Shown here in pieces: positions 35,736-48,119 of a DNA stretch of 64,000 bases. The notes below the pieces were generated by a model. The model was not told the origin of the DNA and ran no database searches. It worked only from the letters and a program-made list of their open reading frames with translations. The position numbers and the translations under genes were made by a program. Within the stretch, counting starts at the first letter, position 1. Each line of letters begins with the position of its first letter. Origin of the DNA: Pontederia crassipes (lineage: Eukaryota; Streptophyta; Magnoliopsida; Commelinales; Pontederiaceae); contig CM060188.1 of assembly GCA_030549335.1 (NCBI GenBank), forward strand, positions 40,823,696-40,887,695, given 5' to 3'.

Positions 35736-36690
35736 GATAAATGAACTTATGGAAATAGAATGAATTTATGGATTTAATTAAATTTGAAAATAATGGTAAG
35801 AGTGTAGCCAATGTTTGCAATCAATAGCAAGGTCAAACGTATCTTTGGCAATGCTTCATAAAATGCATTTATTATTATTGTTGTAGATTTTATCTCTTAG
35901 GGATTTATACATTTGTTATTGAGTTAAGAATTTGTCTCACTTGATGATTATAATAAAATACAATTTTCAATTCATGTTGTAATTAAGATCATTCGTTTGT
36001 AATATACATATTTTAATCTAATTGCGGATCTACATGCGTATCATTGATAGGTGAAAATATTGCATCAAACTAGTGCCAAGAAGCCCTAAAAAACTAATAA
36101 ACTAAGTAGGAAACAATTCATTTTAAATAATTTATCATAGTAGTTCACTATAATCCGACTCGACGTGTTATAGTCCCATGCTACACCCATAGAAACCTGT
36201 TAATGTTCCAAGGAGGGAGAATGAAAGGAAATGAAGCTTAGGGCAAAATTTTGGGTTTATATAGGGGTTTGGGTATTTATATTAGGAATTTTTGGGGTAA
36301 TGAGTTAATGCAATAAACAATCTTATTTAAAATTGGAGTATTGCATTGAGCAATCTCCATGCTAGAGTTCCAAATGTTGAGGTCGACAACCGTGCTTAAG
36401 CTTGATGTTATCAACTTGCATGAGTTTTCAAAGTGAAAGTTATAAACATACATCCATTTTCAAAACTGAACGAAGTCAAAATGGATGTGTTCGAGTTGGA
36501 GTTGTTGTCGTATATGGTTTTTCTCACTTAGATGTAGAGTTAATTCTAGTTTGTAAGTACTATGAATTTGCCTATACATTTTATAAGTGTTGACTAAATT
36601 ATATATATATATATATATAGTTATGTGTATGTATATATATATATATATATAAACATTTGACATATTATTTGATAAGTAGTATTTTGTTGT
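35736..36690 (-). repeat. Unit 10, inverted, last copy before the array ends
   Basis: Landmarks run from TTATGGATAAATGAAC to the GTTCGAGTTGGAGTTG block and a (TA)n tract at about 36600-36650. The family match stops soon after. Confidence 0.7.
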
Positions 36691-37475
36691 ATAAGAAAGC
36701 CTCTTTGAAAAAATGAGTATTCCATGTATTATACTTCTTGATAACTCATTGTGATTTTCGATCTATCATCTTTGGCAAGGGTTATGATGAAACATGATAA
36801 CAACTAATGGTTTCTCAGCAACATTGTCCTTAGCAATTTGAGATGTCAGTTGTGTAACTTATTTTTCTAGTATCAATTCTTATTTGATGTTTATTTGGTT
36901 GCAGTGGAGGAGAAATCTCTTTATGAATCCATTTGTGCCAATTTCATCTTCAAGGATTTATTAGGTTATCTTGTATAAGGAATGTTCTTTTCAAAAATTG
37001 TAATTAATTGGCTCACCATTTCTCTATTGTTAAGCTTTGATTTTGTCTAAGAAAATGTTGGGGGTAAAACACCGAGAATCGATGAACAACCAAAACAACG
37101 AAAGAAAAATAAGATGAACACATAGATTTAACGTGGTAAAACTCTCTTGATCAATGTGAACAAAAGGGAAACATCCATGAGCAAAGGAGGTCGCGTCAGA
37201 AGAAATTCATTATGAATAAAATAAATACATCATGATAATACCCTAACCCTCATATATAAAGATCCATACGGTAGGGGGGCCTCCATTTTCATCACAGATT
37301 CCCATTTTTCTTTTTTCTCATTTTTTTCTTTCATAATTTCGGGTATAGGGTACATAATTCAAGACACATCAATAGAAAATGTGAAATATCATTGGTCCTC
37401 ACATAAATTTTTGTTGAACCTCCAACTATTGTTACTTGCTTTAAGAATTTTCTTCAATTGCACCACTTTTGTGAC
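36691..37475. other. AT-rich intergenic sequence, possible LTR remnant near 37055-37170
   Basis: Nothing coding is recognised. The block GGGGGTAAAACACCGAGAAT followed by ACATAGATTTAACGTGGTAA resembles the conserved ACGTGGTT-type region of copia-like LTR fragments in plants, but no ends can be defined. Confidence 0.3.
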
Positions 37476-39909
37476 CACTACAAGAAAATTAAGCATTAGC
37501 GGCAGATAATTAACATTGGAAGAAAATAATTTATCTTCTTCAACAGCCATTTATAAAGTCTGACGCATAAAACTAAATGGTGTCCAAAGCATCTGACACT
37601 ATTTTTCCCACAAATAGCGATGCCCAAAGCATATGCCACTATTATGTCCAAAAAAATTAATTTAAGAAATGAATAAAGAGAGTTAGATTTGGACAAATCA
37701 TCCATAGCTAATTAATTTTAAATATGCGCCCAATGAAATCCAACACAAGGGATCAATAGGAGCTTAAAAATTAGGGACCTCTATTCGATTAAAAATTAGG
37801 GATCAACATGAGTTACGCTCACTTGACTGATCTATCCCTCCTCTCGATTGAAAATTAGGGTTTACCTCATTCCTTTGCTCGAACAATATGTGCTCTGACC
37901 TCGCCCAATGCTGAATGTCTCCAAGAGATCGATTGCAACCTCATTCTATGTTGGACATCTCTTGGAGCTCACCAATGACCTCGCCCGATGTTGAAAATCT
38001 CTTGGAGCTCACCAATGACCTCGCCCGATGTTGAAAATCTCTTGGAGCTCACTTGCAACCTCGCCCAACGCCGGACTTCTTTTGAGATTCACCTACAGCC
38101 TTGCAAGGTATTGGATCTTTGTTGGAGCTAGCTTGCGACCTTGAATAGTGTTGGATCTCTCTTGAAACTCCCCTATAACCTCACGAGGGATTGGACCTCT
38201 CCTAGAGCTCATTTGTAGCCTTGCATCATGCAATCTCACTTGTCTTACTACAATTCCTTTATTCGTTGATCCAAATCCTGACCAATGACCCTTTGTCGCG
38301 AAGTCTCTATTGTGAAGCCTCTACCATGAACACAAACCATTTGTGACAAATGGTATGAACAATCAACCCTTTGATGTTTTTTCCCTTAATACTTTTTTCT
38401 TTTGGATCATCGAGTATTTAGAATTATCACATTGTACACAAAAATAAAACAATGTTATTATCTCTATATAGCGATGTCAACTTCTGAGCAAATTGTTCGT
38501 GTCAATGTTTCTTGGTGAATTTGGAGTTGATGTGCATTCATGCCTGAAATTGCCTCTCTATTTAAAAATAAATAAATAGAAGTGAGGAACAGAGCAATCC
38601 TAAGTTGTATAAGTTGTCTTTAAGGGATTCACACTTGATCTTCCTAGATCAGACCCAATCCGAAATATGAGCATCCTAGGCACAGCTGACTTCTTGACCC
38701 ATTACATTTGTGGTGCACTTTAAATTAATATATCATTCACAATGGGGTATATGATCTTTCTCATATTCTTCCAAGATTATGTCCGTACATCATCTTTAAA
38801 TTTCTAAAAATTATATTTTAATTAGTCGTTGACATTGAGATATATAAAAAATGTCTGATCTTATTTAATATGAAAGTAATAAATTTTAGATGTCTTTATC
38901 CACCCCAGTTTCGTGATACTTCAATTTTTTGTCTATTGTCACTTGTTCTATCTGTTTTTGCCATTCTGCTTTGCACAATGGTATACAAATTGAAGCAGTA
39001 GTAACTTAGCCAAAACAAATTGATTTAATTGTGATGTTACCAATTTTGGGATTAAGCAAGGGTAATACGTAAGCTACAAATATTACTAATTCATTGCTTT
39101 TGCAAGTTTATTTGGCAATACTATTTGTAGCCATATTAACTTAATTATTTGAATCTTGTATAAATGTAAAGGATCATGTATAAATGATATTTTGTGTAGT
39201 TCAAATGCTAGAGGATCATGTATAAGTGATATTTTGTGTAGTTCATGTATAACTTAATTATGGAGTTTTGTTCTGCTTGAGGATTCTATGGAGTATTTGC
39301 CTATGGAACTTGGATTGTAAAGTTTTATTGCATTCTGTGGTGTTAAAAATGGGATGACTTGTACACAAACAACATTATATAGAAATAAACTAACAAAACA
39401 ATATTTTATTATCCTCTCCCAATGTTCTTTCACATAGTTATGCAATCTTCTTTCTTTATTATTATGTCACCAATTTTATTCATGACAATTCTTTTATAAA
39501 TCTATTTAGTCTTAAATATCTCTTAATAGGGCATCAAATTTGGAGCAACAATATACTATTTTCCCAAAAATATCATCTTTTGGAGCAGACGTGTGGAGGA
39601 TGTGCATTTTTCCAATTTGCATTGGATGGCCTCTTCATCACTAAAGGCTTTGGCTAACATTGGCATTTGCATTCCACGATGTGGAGAAATTCTTTACTTT
39701 AATACTAGAGATCTTTAGTACTACGAAGGAGTTTATGTCGGATAGGTCATCATAAAGATTTTGTGTGAGCCAACGTTCAACACAAATAGTTTGCTTCCAA
39801 GGCTTTTCTGAGATATGACGCAATTCCTTCACAATAGCAGAATTTGCGATAGATTAACATTATTCTATGATAGATTTGTTTGCCGCTAATCCTTAGTTTT
39901 CTTGTAGTG
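37476..39909. mobile_element. Nonautonomous CACTA element, 2434 bp
   Basis: The left end CACTACAAGAAAATTAAGC is followed by ATTAGCGGCA. The reverse complement of the right end is CACTACAAGAAAACTAAGG followed by ATTAGCGGCA: two mismatches in the first 29 bp. Flanking triplets are GAC and GAT, one mismatch from a 3-bp TSD. There is no ORF of transposase size. It contains a 40-bp tandem array at about 37885-38230. Confidence 0.82.
37885..38230. repeat. 40-bp minisatellite inside the CACTA element
   Basis: The unit CTTGGAGCTCACCAATGACC plus TCGCCCGATGTTGAAAATCT is repeated exactly twice at 37961-38040 and in more divergent form on both sides. That makes about eight to nine units. The period is not a multiple of three, so it is not a protein repeat. 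Confidence 0.85.
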
Positions 39910-42416
39910 GATGATGCTTGTGACAAGGGTATGAACTTAGAAATGAATTTTGTGTTTTTGTCTATCATTTGGGTTGCATCGTTAGGACATATGATGTATT
40001 TTCCTAAGCTAATGCAATGAGAGAATTGGCTAATCAATTTATTAATGATTTTGAATTAATTACATATGTTTAGTCTAATCAGTAGTGAGAATTATTTTGG
40101 TATTATTAGAATTCTATTATTAGCTTCATCATTTCTAAGTCTTAACTACGTTCTCCTTTTCTTGTGTGGCTTGAAAAATTCATTTTTTTAGCTAAGAGGT
40201 TGATCACAATTGGTGATAAATTGACTTTCTATGATGAACGAGTGTGACAATCTTATAAACTAAGGGATTGCAATTATTCTCATTACAATGAGTGTGTTCC
40301 AAAGAGAATACCCAATGAGAATAATGATTGTTTTCTCTTGGCTAGGGCAATAAATTTAGAATAATCGAAGAAACCTTTGCCTTTAATCAATTTGAGAGAT
40401 ATAAGAGTTAGGTTCAAAACTTTTATCCCTATTATTATATTTTATTTATAAATTAATAAAGTATAGAGTTGATATTGAAAAGGAACAAATAAATGTATAG
40501 AATTCAAAATTTTGAGCACCTAACTACCTTAGATGATAATATAACTAGAGTATTTTGAAAACACAATATACTTTAATTCACTATCAACTAAATGTCTTAA
40601 TGTATAAAGTTTGCTTAAATATTTAAATGGTGACGTCAATAGTAAATTGTTGTCGTTTAATGAGTTAATTGTATGCCATTAGAAGCACTTATTGCCTTGT
40701 AGTGGCCTAATTATTGATATTAGCTTTCACAAAACTAGTTCATATTGTAACTTTTTATGACATATTTATAACATAAATACCTCTTGAAGCAAAATAAATA
40801 CACCGGTCATTGTGGCTTATCTATAAATGCTTGAAGGGGTGCACTTGTATCTCATGATCAGGGATCGAACCTCATGGAAATAAAACACTTACCACAACAC
40901 AAATATCATTAGATAAACCTATAGTGAAAGCATAATTAGACCCTTAGTATTGGTCCGCTTTATAAGAAAGAGGTAGAGTTGGAGAGAGGGACCAAAATTG
41001 GACGTGGATAACCATTTTGACTATCACAAGCAAGCAACACATAGTTGATGCTTCATTGGTGTAGCCTGTGTGGGTTTGTGTCGGACAAGCGTGCATCACA
41101 TTTGCCTTGTGTGTGCCTTTCTCTACCATTTCACATCTATTTCCAAGATGACTCAAGCCTAATAATCTTTCAATTGTCCTCATTAGGCTCATCATTGCAC
41201 TCAACCATAAAATAATAGACCGTGCAACCTACGAGAACAAGCATGCTTCTTTATATGTGTTTTAATGTGACATTTTAGTATTCTCAATCGCTAAACTATT
41301 TCTAAGGCACATATCATGCCCATTATTGTTAGACTCTAAAGTCAACAATTAAATTCTTACGAGTTTAAGAGCTTAGGAAAGAAAAATGAGTATAAAATCT
41401 TATAAAACATATACTCATATATTCTACTAGAAAATTAATTATGTAACTCTTGTATATTTTATGTGAGTTTATGTAACTCTATATGAAAATGTATACCTAT
41501 TTATTAATAAAAGGCTTATAAGTATCAAATGTTATATTAGTAATCAAAGGTGAAGATATTGTTCTATTACTTCATATTTTTTATGTAATTCATTAGACAT
41601 TTTTATCTTTATGAATCTTAGATAGGTGCACAATTTATCATTGTGGATGCAAATAAATAGTTTTTGTAATTAAATTTATTTGATATATAAATTCTAGTGC
41701 TCGTAATACAACTTTACGATATGAGTTTAGACGATAGAAGACAAGTCTATTTAAACTATAGAGATTAACAATCTTGATCATTCATATTAGATTTCTGGAA
41801 GTTCATCACAAGCCAATGAATACTTAATTAATCATGTATCTCATTATGTCATAGATTTATTTTACAGGATAACGAAGACAATCCAATCTTGATAGTGGTA
41901 ACCAAATTGCATGTACAAAATATTTTCTATCGTAATGAAAATAGTCGGTCAATTGTATGAGAAATTTTTATGCGCATAATAGTTCTTCTCTCCCTTATGC
42001 CTTCTAAATGTGAAATAATTTCTTGTCTAGATATGGGTTAATAAACTACTTTATGTCCCACATTTGAGTACCCATTAAAACATTAATTCCTTTAGTTGGT
42101 ACATATTCAAGAGTCATCTCTAGAGGCTCACATCATAATGAAGGCTAAAGTAGTTAATTCATCAGGTCTATAGGCCATTTTAGTATAGTTGATACTAAAT
42201 ATAAGTACTAGGATGGGGACTCCAACTAAACAAGCATATATTTAAGCTCTATCAATGTTATATATTGCAAAGACTTAACTAAATAAGAACATCTAATGTT
42301 TTTTTCTCTATTTTCCTCTTCAATGGAATTTTTCATTCTTAACATAAGCAATCATTGCTTGGTTATCATAGCGAAGGATCATCGTTTTCATTACATTCTA
42401 AAAAATCCTCAAGTTT
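39910..42416. other. AT-rich intergenic sequence with an orphan CACTA-like right end near 40693-40706
   Basis: TTGCCTTGTAGTG at about 40694-40706 looks like the right end of a CACTA element, but no matching left end (CACTACAAGGCAA) is present. No genes are recognised. Confidence 0.35.
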
Positions 42417-44975
42417 CACTACAAGAAAAGTGTCTATTAATGACCAACTATTAACGATGAGGCAAAAAATAGTTGTTCATGATACTCACTATGAATGAAA
42501 ATAACTATCATCTTTGTTTATTGAATTATCAACGATGATCACTATAAAATATGATCTTTTCACTAAAAATAATATATAATGATCAACAGTTTTTCTTGAC
42601 ATTATTAACCACTTATTATGAACAAAATACCATCTATTTTGATTCAAGTATAAAATATTCTACCAGTGGTGATGATTGGCAGGTAAATAAAAAAATCCCA
42701 CCAATAGATTCTAGTTGCCCGAATGTTAAAAAAAATATCACTTCGATATCCAATCAATATTTACTAATCAATTTGATTTAAATTAAAATATATCTTATCT
42801 AATAATGTGATAAATTAAAAGAGACAAAAATGAAGAAACAAATATGCACCATGATAAGGAAATAAAAGTCAAATCTGTCATAAATAAGGAAATTTTTAAA
42901 TGATTAAAAAGGGAAAATGAATGATTCTTCTCTCAGCAATCATATAGATTTCTTCTTCTCCTACTCAAGAACAACAAACCATATTGTTGCACTTCCTTTG
43001 ATCAACGAAACTTGTTGCCTTAATCATTTTTTTCTTTTTACACAAGATTATTTTGGTCCACAACATTCGACCTTGTTCACTGAAGATGCTTCACCACAAC
43101 CAGCCAGCGATCATTGCTTTCACAAGTTTCCAATCGATTGGTGCTGCCTCCTTCAACCTTTTCCTTTGTGCATGAAATCAGCTCAGCCAACATCGTTCGG
43201 TCAACCTCAACCATTGCTTTGTACACGAGTTTCCAATTGATCTTGATGTTTGATGAGCCATCTTCTTTCAACCTTTGTTTGTGCATGATCATCATCCTCC
43301 GTCAATTGCGTGCATCTTAGTTGAAGCAACACTCAATCATGCATGCCCCTCTACATCCAATTAATGAAGCTACACTCTATCATGTGTGCCCCTTGACCTT
43401 CATTAGTCTCCTATTAGCTTATCTTGTTGTAGATATTTTTTCTATTGATAGTTGTGACTATTTTGTGTATTGATCATGTTTTTTTATGCAATGTCTTAAG
43501 GAATGACTAGTATATGTACGAATATGATTGGAAATGATTGATCAAAGAGTTTTATAATAGCAAAAGTTCTATGGTTCATACGAATACGAATTGCTAGTAC
43601 ATTGATAAGTTATGTAAATGTTTTTAGTATATGTTTTTTATAAAATATTATAAGTTTAAATGGCATCCTAGTAGTGTGATTAATTTAGGAATCAAATTAA
43701 AGGAATGCAAAAAATAGTGCTAAGATTATCATGCCCCATTGATCTAGGAGTATGCTTATTCAAGACATTATATATTAACAGGTGATCTATCTCATTACCA
43801 ATATACCCTTATATTTTATGTGATATTGTTTGATGTTTTTAATGTGTAGGTAGGCAAAGATGGTACATGAAAATTTTTCTTTGAGACACACAAAAGGATG
43901 CATTTCAAACATGTTCACATTTAATTATTTTACTAACCATCACTTACTTTTTTGTGGCAAAAGGATGCAATGATTATTTTTTTTGTAGGCTGAAATTCGA
44001 AAGTTGGTTCGATTGGAACCAAACACTTACACTTATAGAAGTAGTAGGGAGATGTTTTGAGCTTCAAAATTATAGTAATGTGGTCATCTTTGGTAGTGAA
44101 ATAAATGCTAAGGATTTGAGAGGAACAAATTCAAAAAGTACACTGCTTAATAAGTTGCGGGTCACTCGAGGAGAGAACTTTTCGAGAGAGAATGACAAAG
44201 TCTAACAACACTGGTTCAGACGATAAAACATGAAGTTGTTGCTACTATATGCTTAAAATTGCTTCACTTTTTTAGAAATTATTGTTTTAATTTGTTTTTA
44301 TTTGAACAATCACTACTTTGTATGTATTATAAATATTATGAGATATTTTGTTAACTTTATAGGTTTTGACGATGTGAAAATAAAGATAGAGAATGCACTT
44401 AAAAAAGGCTAGGGCTCAAACTAGCTATTTTTTGCTTGGAACAACTTAAGCAATACTTTTTTGTGGCAGGAACAAGACTATAATGATTTAGAAAACTTGG
44501 ATGCTAAATGTTATCTTTAATGATATGAACATTTGTTTGCTTGAATAATCATTCTTCCTTTAAATTATTAAAAATTCATGGCAATACATTAATTTAACTT
44601 GCATTATAATTTCTAAGTTTGTTTTGAGTTGAATGATTCCTCAAATATGCCGCGGATCATGTGTTATTAAAGTCCATCTTAAAATCTACTAGGAACATGT
44701 TTAATGTATTATGGTAATTGACCAATTACTAAGATATTAATGATTTTTAATTACTTGCCAATCATTAATACCTTTTCAAAACTAGATAAATAGTCATTAA
44801 ATTATATTTATCTTTCACTTTTCAAGTCAACGATGAGCTTTAACGACTAGCATAATAGGCATTGGGACCTTTTAATGATCATAATATAGCTAGTCGTTAA
44901 TCTATTTTAATGACCATGGTTTGTAGCTGTTAAATAGTATTAATGACCATTGATTAACTAACTGGTAATAGTGAA
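42417..44975. mobile_element. Probable further CACTA-type element; left end clear, right end uncertain
   Basis: CACTACAAGAAAAGTGTCTA at 42417 is a canonical CACTA start, followed by TTAATGACCA and CAACGATGA motifs. The same motifs recur in both orientations near 44830-44960 (CAACGATGAGCTTTAACGAC, TTAATGACCATTG), as subterminal repeats would. A degenerate end GGTAATAGTG lies near 44966-44975. No TSD was found. The 83-codon frame at 43954-44205 inside it is unrecognised. Confidence 0.4.
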
Positions 44976-47208
44976 AAAAATGACCAAATTGTGAGCCGAT
45001 AAAGATTACTAATAATGGTGTTATGCAAGAAAAGTATTTTATAAGTTGAAACACAATCCATATTAAACTATCACAGGAACGTGTACTTTCGATGGAGGAA
45101 ACAAATTTCATATTCAACTTTATGCAAGGAGAACTAGCTATGTTTTCACACTATAGTATTTGAATTTCAAATTTCAAAGTGGCTAAAATGTTGTCCATGT
45201 TATAAGATATTTTGTGTTGACAGAGACTTTAGAGTTGAATAGTTGAAAATCTAGTGGTCAAACATGAAGGCACCTTCAAAAGATAGCAAATCTAATATTT
45301 CTTGTCCACCTACCTCATTAAAGATTTGGTCTGGTTGTCTTTCAAAAAGCTAGTACGTCCATGGTCAATTCAATTTCTCAATCCACTTTTCTACATGTTC
45401 TCAGTCATCTTCCATTAAACACCAGTTCATTGATAGTTGTGCACCATCTTTGGCTCCATTCATTGGCGTCCACAATTCTGATTGGCAGTCTCCTTTGCCT
45501 TCAACAATTGTCATCATTATCAAATTTTTTCACTAGTAATCACTATCAATCATGTCATCATCACCGGGTGTTTTCATCACCATCAACCATGCTATCATCA
45601 ACCATGCCATCTCCTTCACTACAAGATTGAGAGGTGTGCACACTATCGTTGTTTCCGTTTCTTATACGGATGTCATCTCCAATGATTGTCACCACCACCT
45701 TCCATGCTCAAACTATTGCATCTTGCTCATTACCATAGTTGGCCACTGTTGTTCTTTTACAATCACCAACAATCGCAACATTTCTAAAAATGCACCATAG
45801 GTATTTGTGCAACCTAAAATATAGCTATCTTTGATGCGCCATCGACAACCACACATCCGCTAGCAAGCATCATCGCCAAAACCCTAGGTAGTAAAGAAAA
45901 ATGTCCCCCGACTAGATCGTGTTTTACACTGTCAGCAACACATGTCATTTTCAATCGATGTGGTTCATTTTCCCTCCATCTCTTTTTGCATATTTTGATT
46001 ATGATTAACTCGCTCAAATTTACTTTAAAGATGTTGTGATGGATTCTCCGAACCATTTATGATTCCTCAGTGTAATCAGATTGGCTTCCATGATTATGAC
46101 CATTGGCGATCTTTTTAAACTCCTATACGATATGGAGTTATCATTCTCTAAGTTCACCAGGCTTACCTGTGTGACATTAGTATTATGGATGAAGTCATGA
46201 CTTGTAAGACTTTATGTAGTGTTGGGACGTGCATGATAGATTTGCCCTTGAGTACATTAGCTCTTTAGGGTCCATCGCATATTTTCTTCATATTATACTA
46301 CAACATTAGCTTGGGAGAGTTTTTGCATGTTTTATGGTTTTCCTCCCCTAGATCACTCATGTCAACTTTGCAACTTGATGCCCTAACCTTTTGCAAGAGA
46401 TTATCTTTTCGATGATGCAGTCTTCTAACTTGTTTCTATCTATCTTATCTTGATTTTGATTGGTTAGTATTCTCAATTAGATTCATTTTAAACTCAGTTT
46501 GATTAATTTTCGTGTTTTGATAAACATATTATTTGGTTGAGATATAAAGATATGTGGATCATTAACTCATTCAATTGAGATATTTTTGAGATATAATTGT
46601 ATCATTAAAACACCTGATCTAAATTTACTTAGAATTTTATTCAATTTTGTTGAACTATATCTATCTACTCGCTTAATAAACTAGTTAGGGTATGTTCACC
46701 GCATTGTCATTCAACATTACGTAGATTGTCTTTCAGAAAGATTGTCACTTATCAGCAATATACGTTACCTTATTTAGTATGCATAAGTAATCTATTTGGC
46801 AATCCATATTAGTTATTTATAAGAAAATAAAGATTTATGAATTAATATACAGTTATTACCAATTACCCCTAATCAAAATAATTATCTTTATATATATATA
46901 TAGTATTTTTAACTTCGTAAACTTAAATAACAAATACATATTCTCATACATAAAATTAATTATGTAAAAGATAATAATAGATTCATAATAATTAATTAAG
47001 TTATTGACTAGTTTATAATTTATTTAATTAGTTTTATAATTTATTCAATGATTTATAATTTATTTAAATAAAACTATAAAGAAAAAATGTGAAAAGTAAA
47101 GTTAAAATAATTGCAACTCGAGTGATAATTTGAATTACCTCCCTTCTCATATGCAATGTAGATTGCGTGAGTAATCCAAATTACTCATTACCAATCACAA
47201 GTGAATAA
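44976..47208. other. Intergenic sequence without recognised genes
   Basis: It is AT-rich, with a CAT/ATC-rich stretch near 45530-45770 that produces several overlapping short open frames in all plus frames. None shows codon-like constraint or a known motif. Confidence 0.4.
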
Positions 47209-47333
47209 CACTACAAGAAAATATGTTATTACAGACGGTCAAAATCGTTTGTTATTTGGCCAGAACCGTCAGAAATAACATTTTCCGACGGTTTTTTCGA
47301 CGGATAGCATCCGTGCGGTTTTTCTTGTTAGTA
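47209..47333. mobile_element. Miniature CACTA element (about 125 bp), TSD TAA
   Basis: The left end is CACTACAAGAAAATATG. The reverse complement of the right end is TACTAACAAGAAAAACC, a degenerate match. TAA flanks both sides (47206-47208 and 47334-47336). The interior is nearly one hairpin: GAAAATATGTTATTACAGAC pairs with the reverse of GTCAGAAATAACATTTTC. It shares the GACGGT/ACCGTC motif with the element at 51225-52551. Confidence 0.55.
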
Positions 47334-48119
47334 TAAGATAATGTAGTGGGCCCAAGTAATTTAACAAGACAATACTTGGTAATCTATAAATATTACCTAT
47401 AGAGAAATGTCGATGATGCTTGCTAACAATTTTTTTGGACTTATAAGAGCTTGGTAACAATTTTTTTGAAAGTATCCTCCGTCTTAATAAAAATTTAGTC
47501 AATGAATTTGAGGGTAATTGCATTACGTAAAAAAATAAAGATAATAGAAAAATAAACATCATTCGCGTGTTATTACTTGAATTTGAATCAAGGTTTACGG
47601 AACCATATTGGATTCGAGAGATCTTAACTGGTTAAAAGTCTATATTTGCATTTCCCTTTTTTTCCTTTTTTTTTTTTTTTGAAGTAGTTGGCTGAACTCT
47701 CATATATATAACACTTGCTATCGTGATTAAATCTGTATTTCTCTCCCATTTCACCTTCTTTAATTTTCTCATTCCTTTCGATTTTTTTCTCTTTTTCTCC
47801 TTTTCCATTGTTTTCTTTTGAAAGTTCCTTCTTCGTAATCAAGAAAATTAAACTTTATATCTTAAATTTTTTCTTATATGGCAACCAATTTTGTAGAGGT
47901 CGCTCTTGGGTCGGATTCTGAATCCGAATCAGGACTACGGACCCAATTGCAACACGTGCGGTCCATATTGGAGGGGGCACTCGAGAAGGCCCACTTTATC
48001 CCCAAGTTTTTTTTTTAATGTGGGTAGGATGAACGAGAAGCTTCCGGTGGATGAGAATGTTCGATTAATTCAAAATTAAGAAATAAAATATTAATAATTT
48101 ATTCGCTAACAAATATAAT
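47334..48119. other. Intergenic sequence with T-rich runs
   Basis: Poly-T/pyrimidine tracts lie near 47650-47690 and 47780-47820. No gene or defined element is seen. Confidence 0.4.

Noticed and set aside
45361-45800. Overlapping open frames in three plus-strand frames
   Set aside because: All arise from CAT/ATC-rich sequence that lacks stops by composition. No motif, splice structure or family match is visible.
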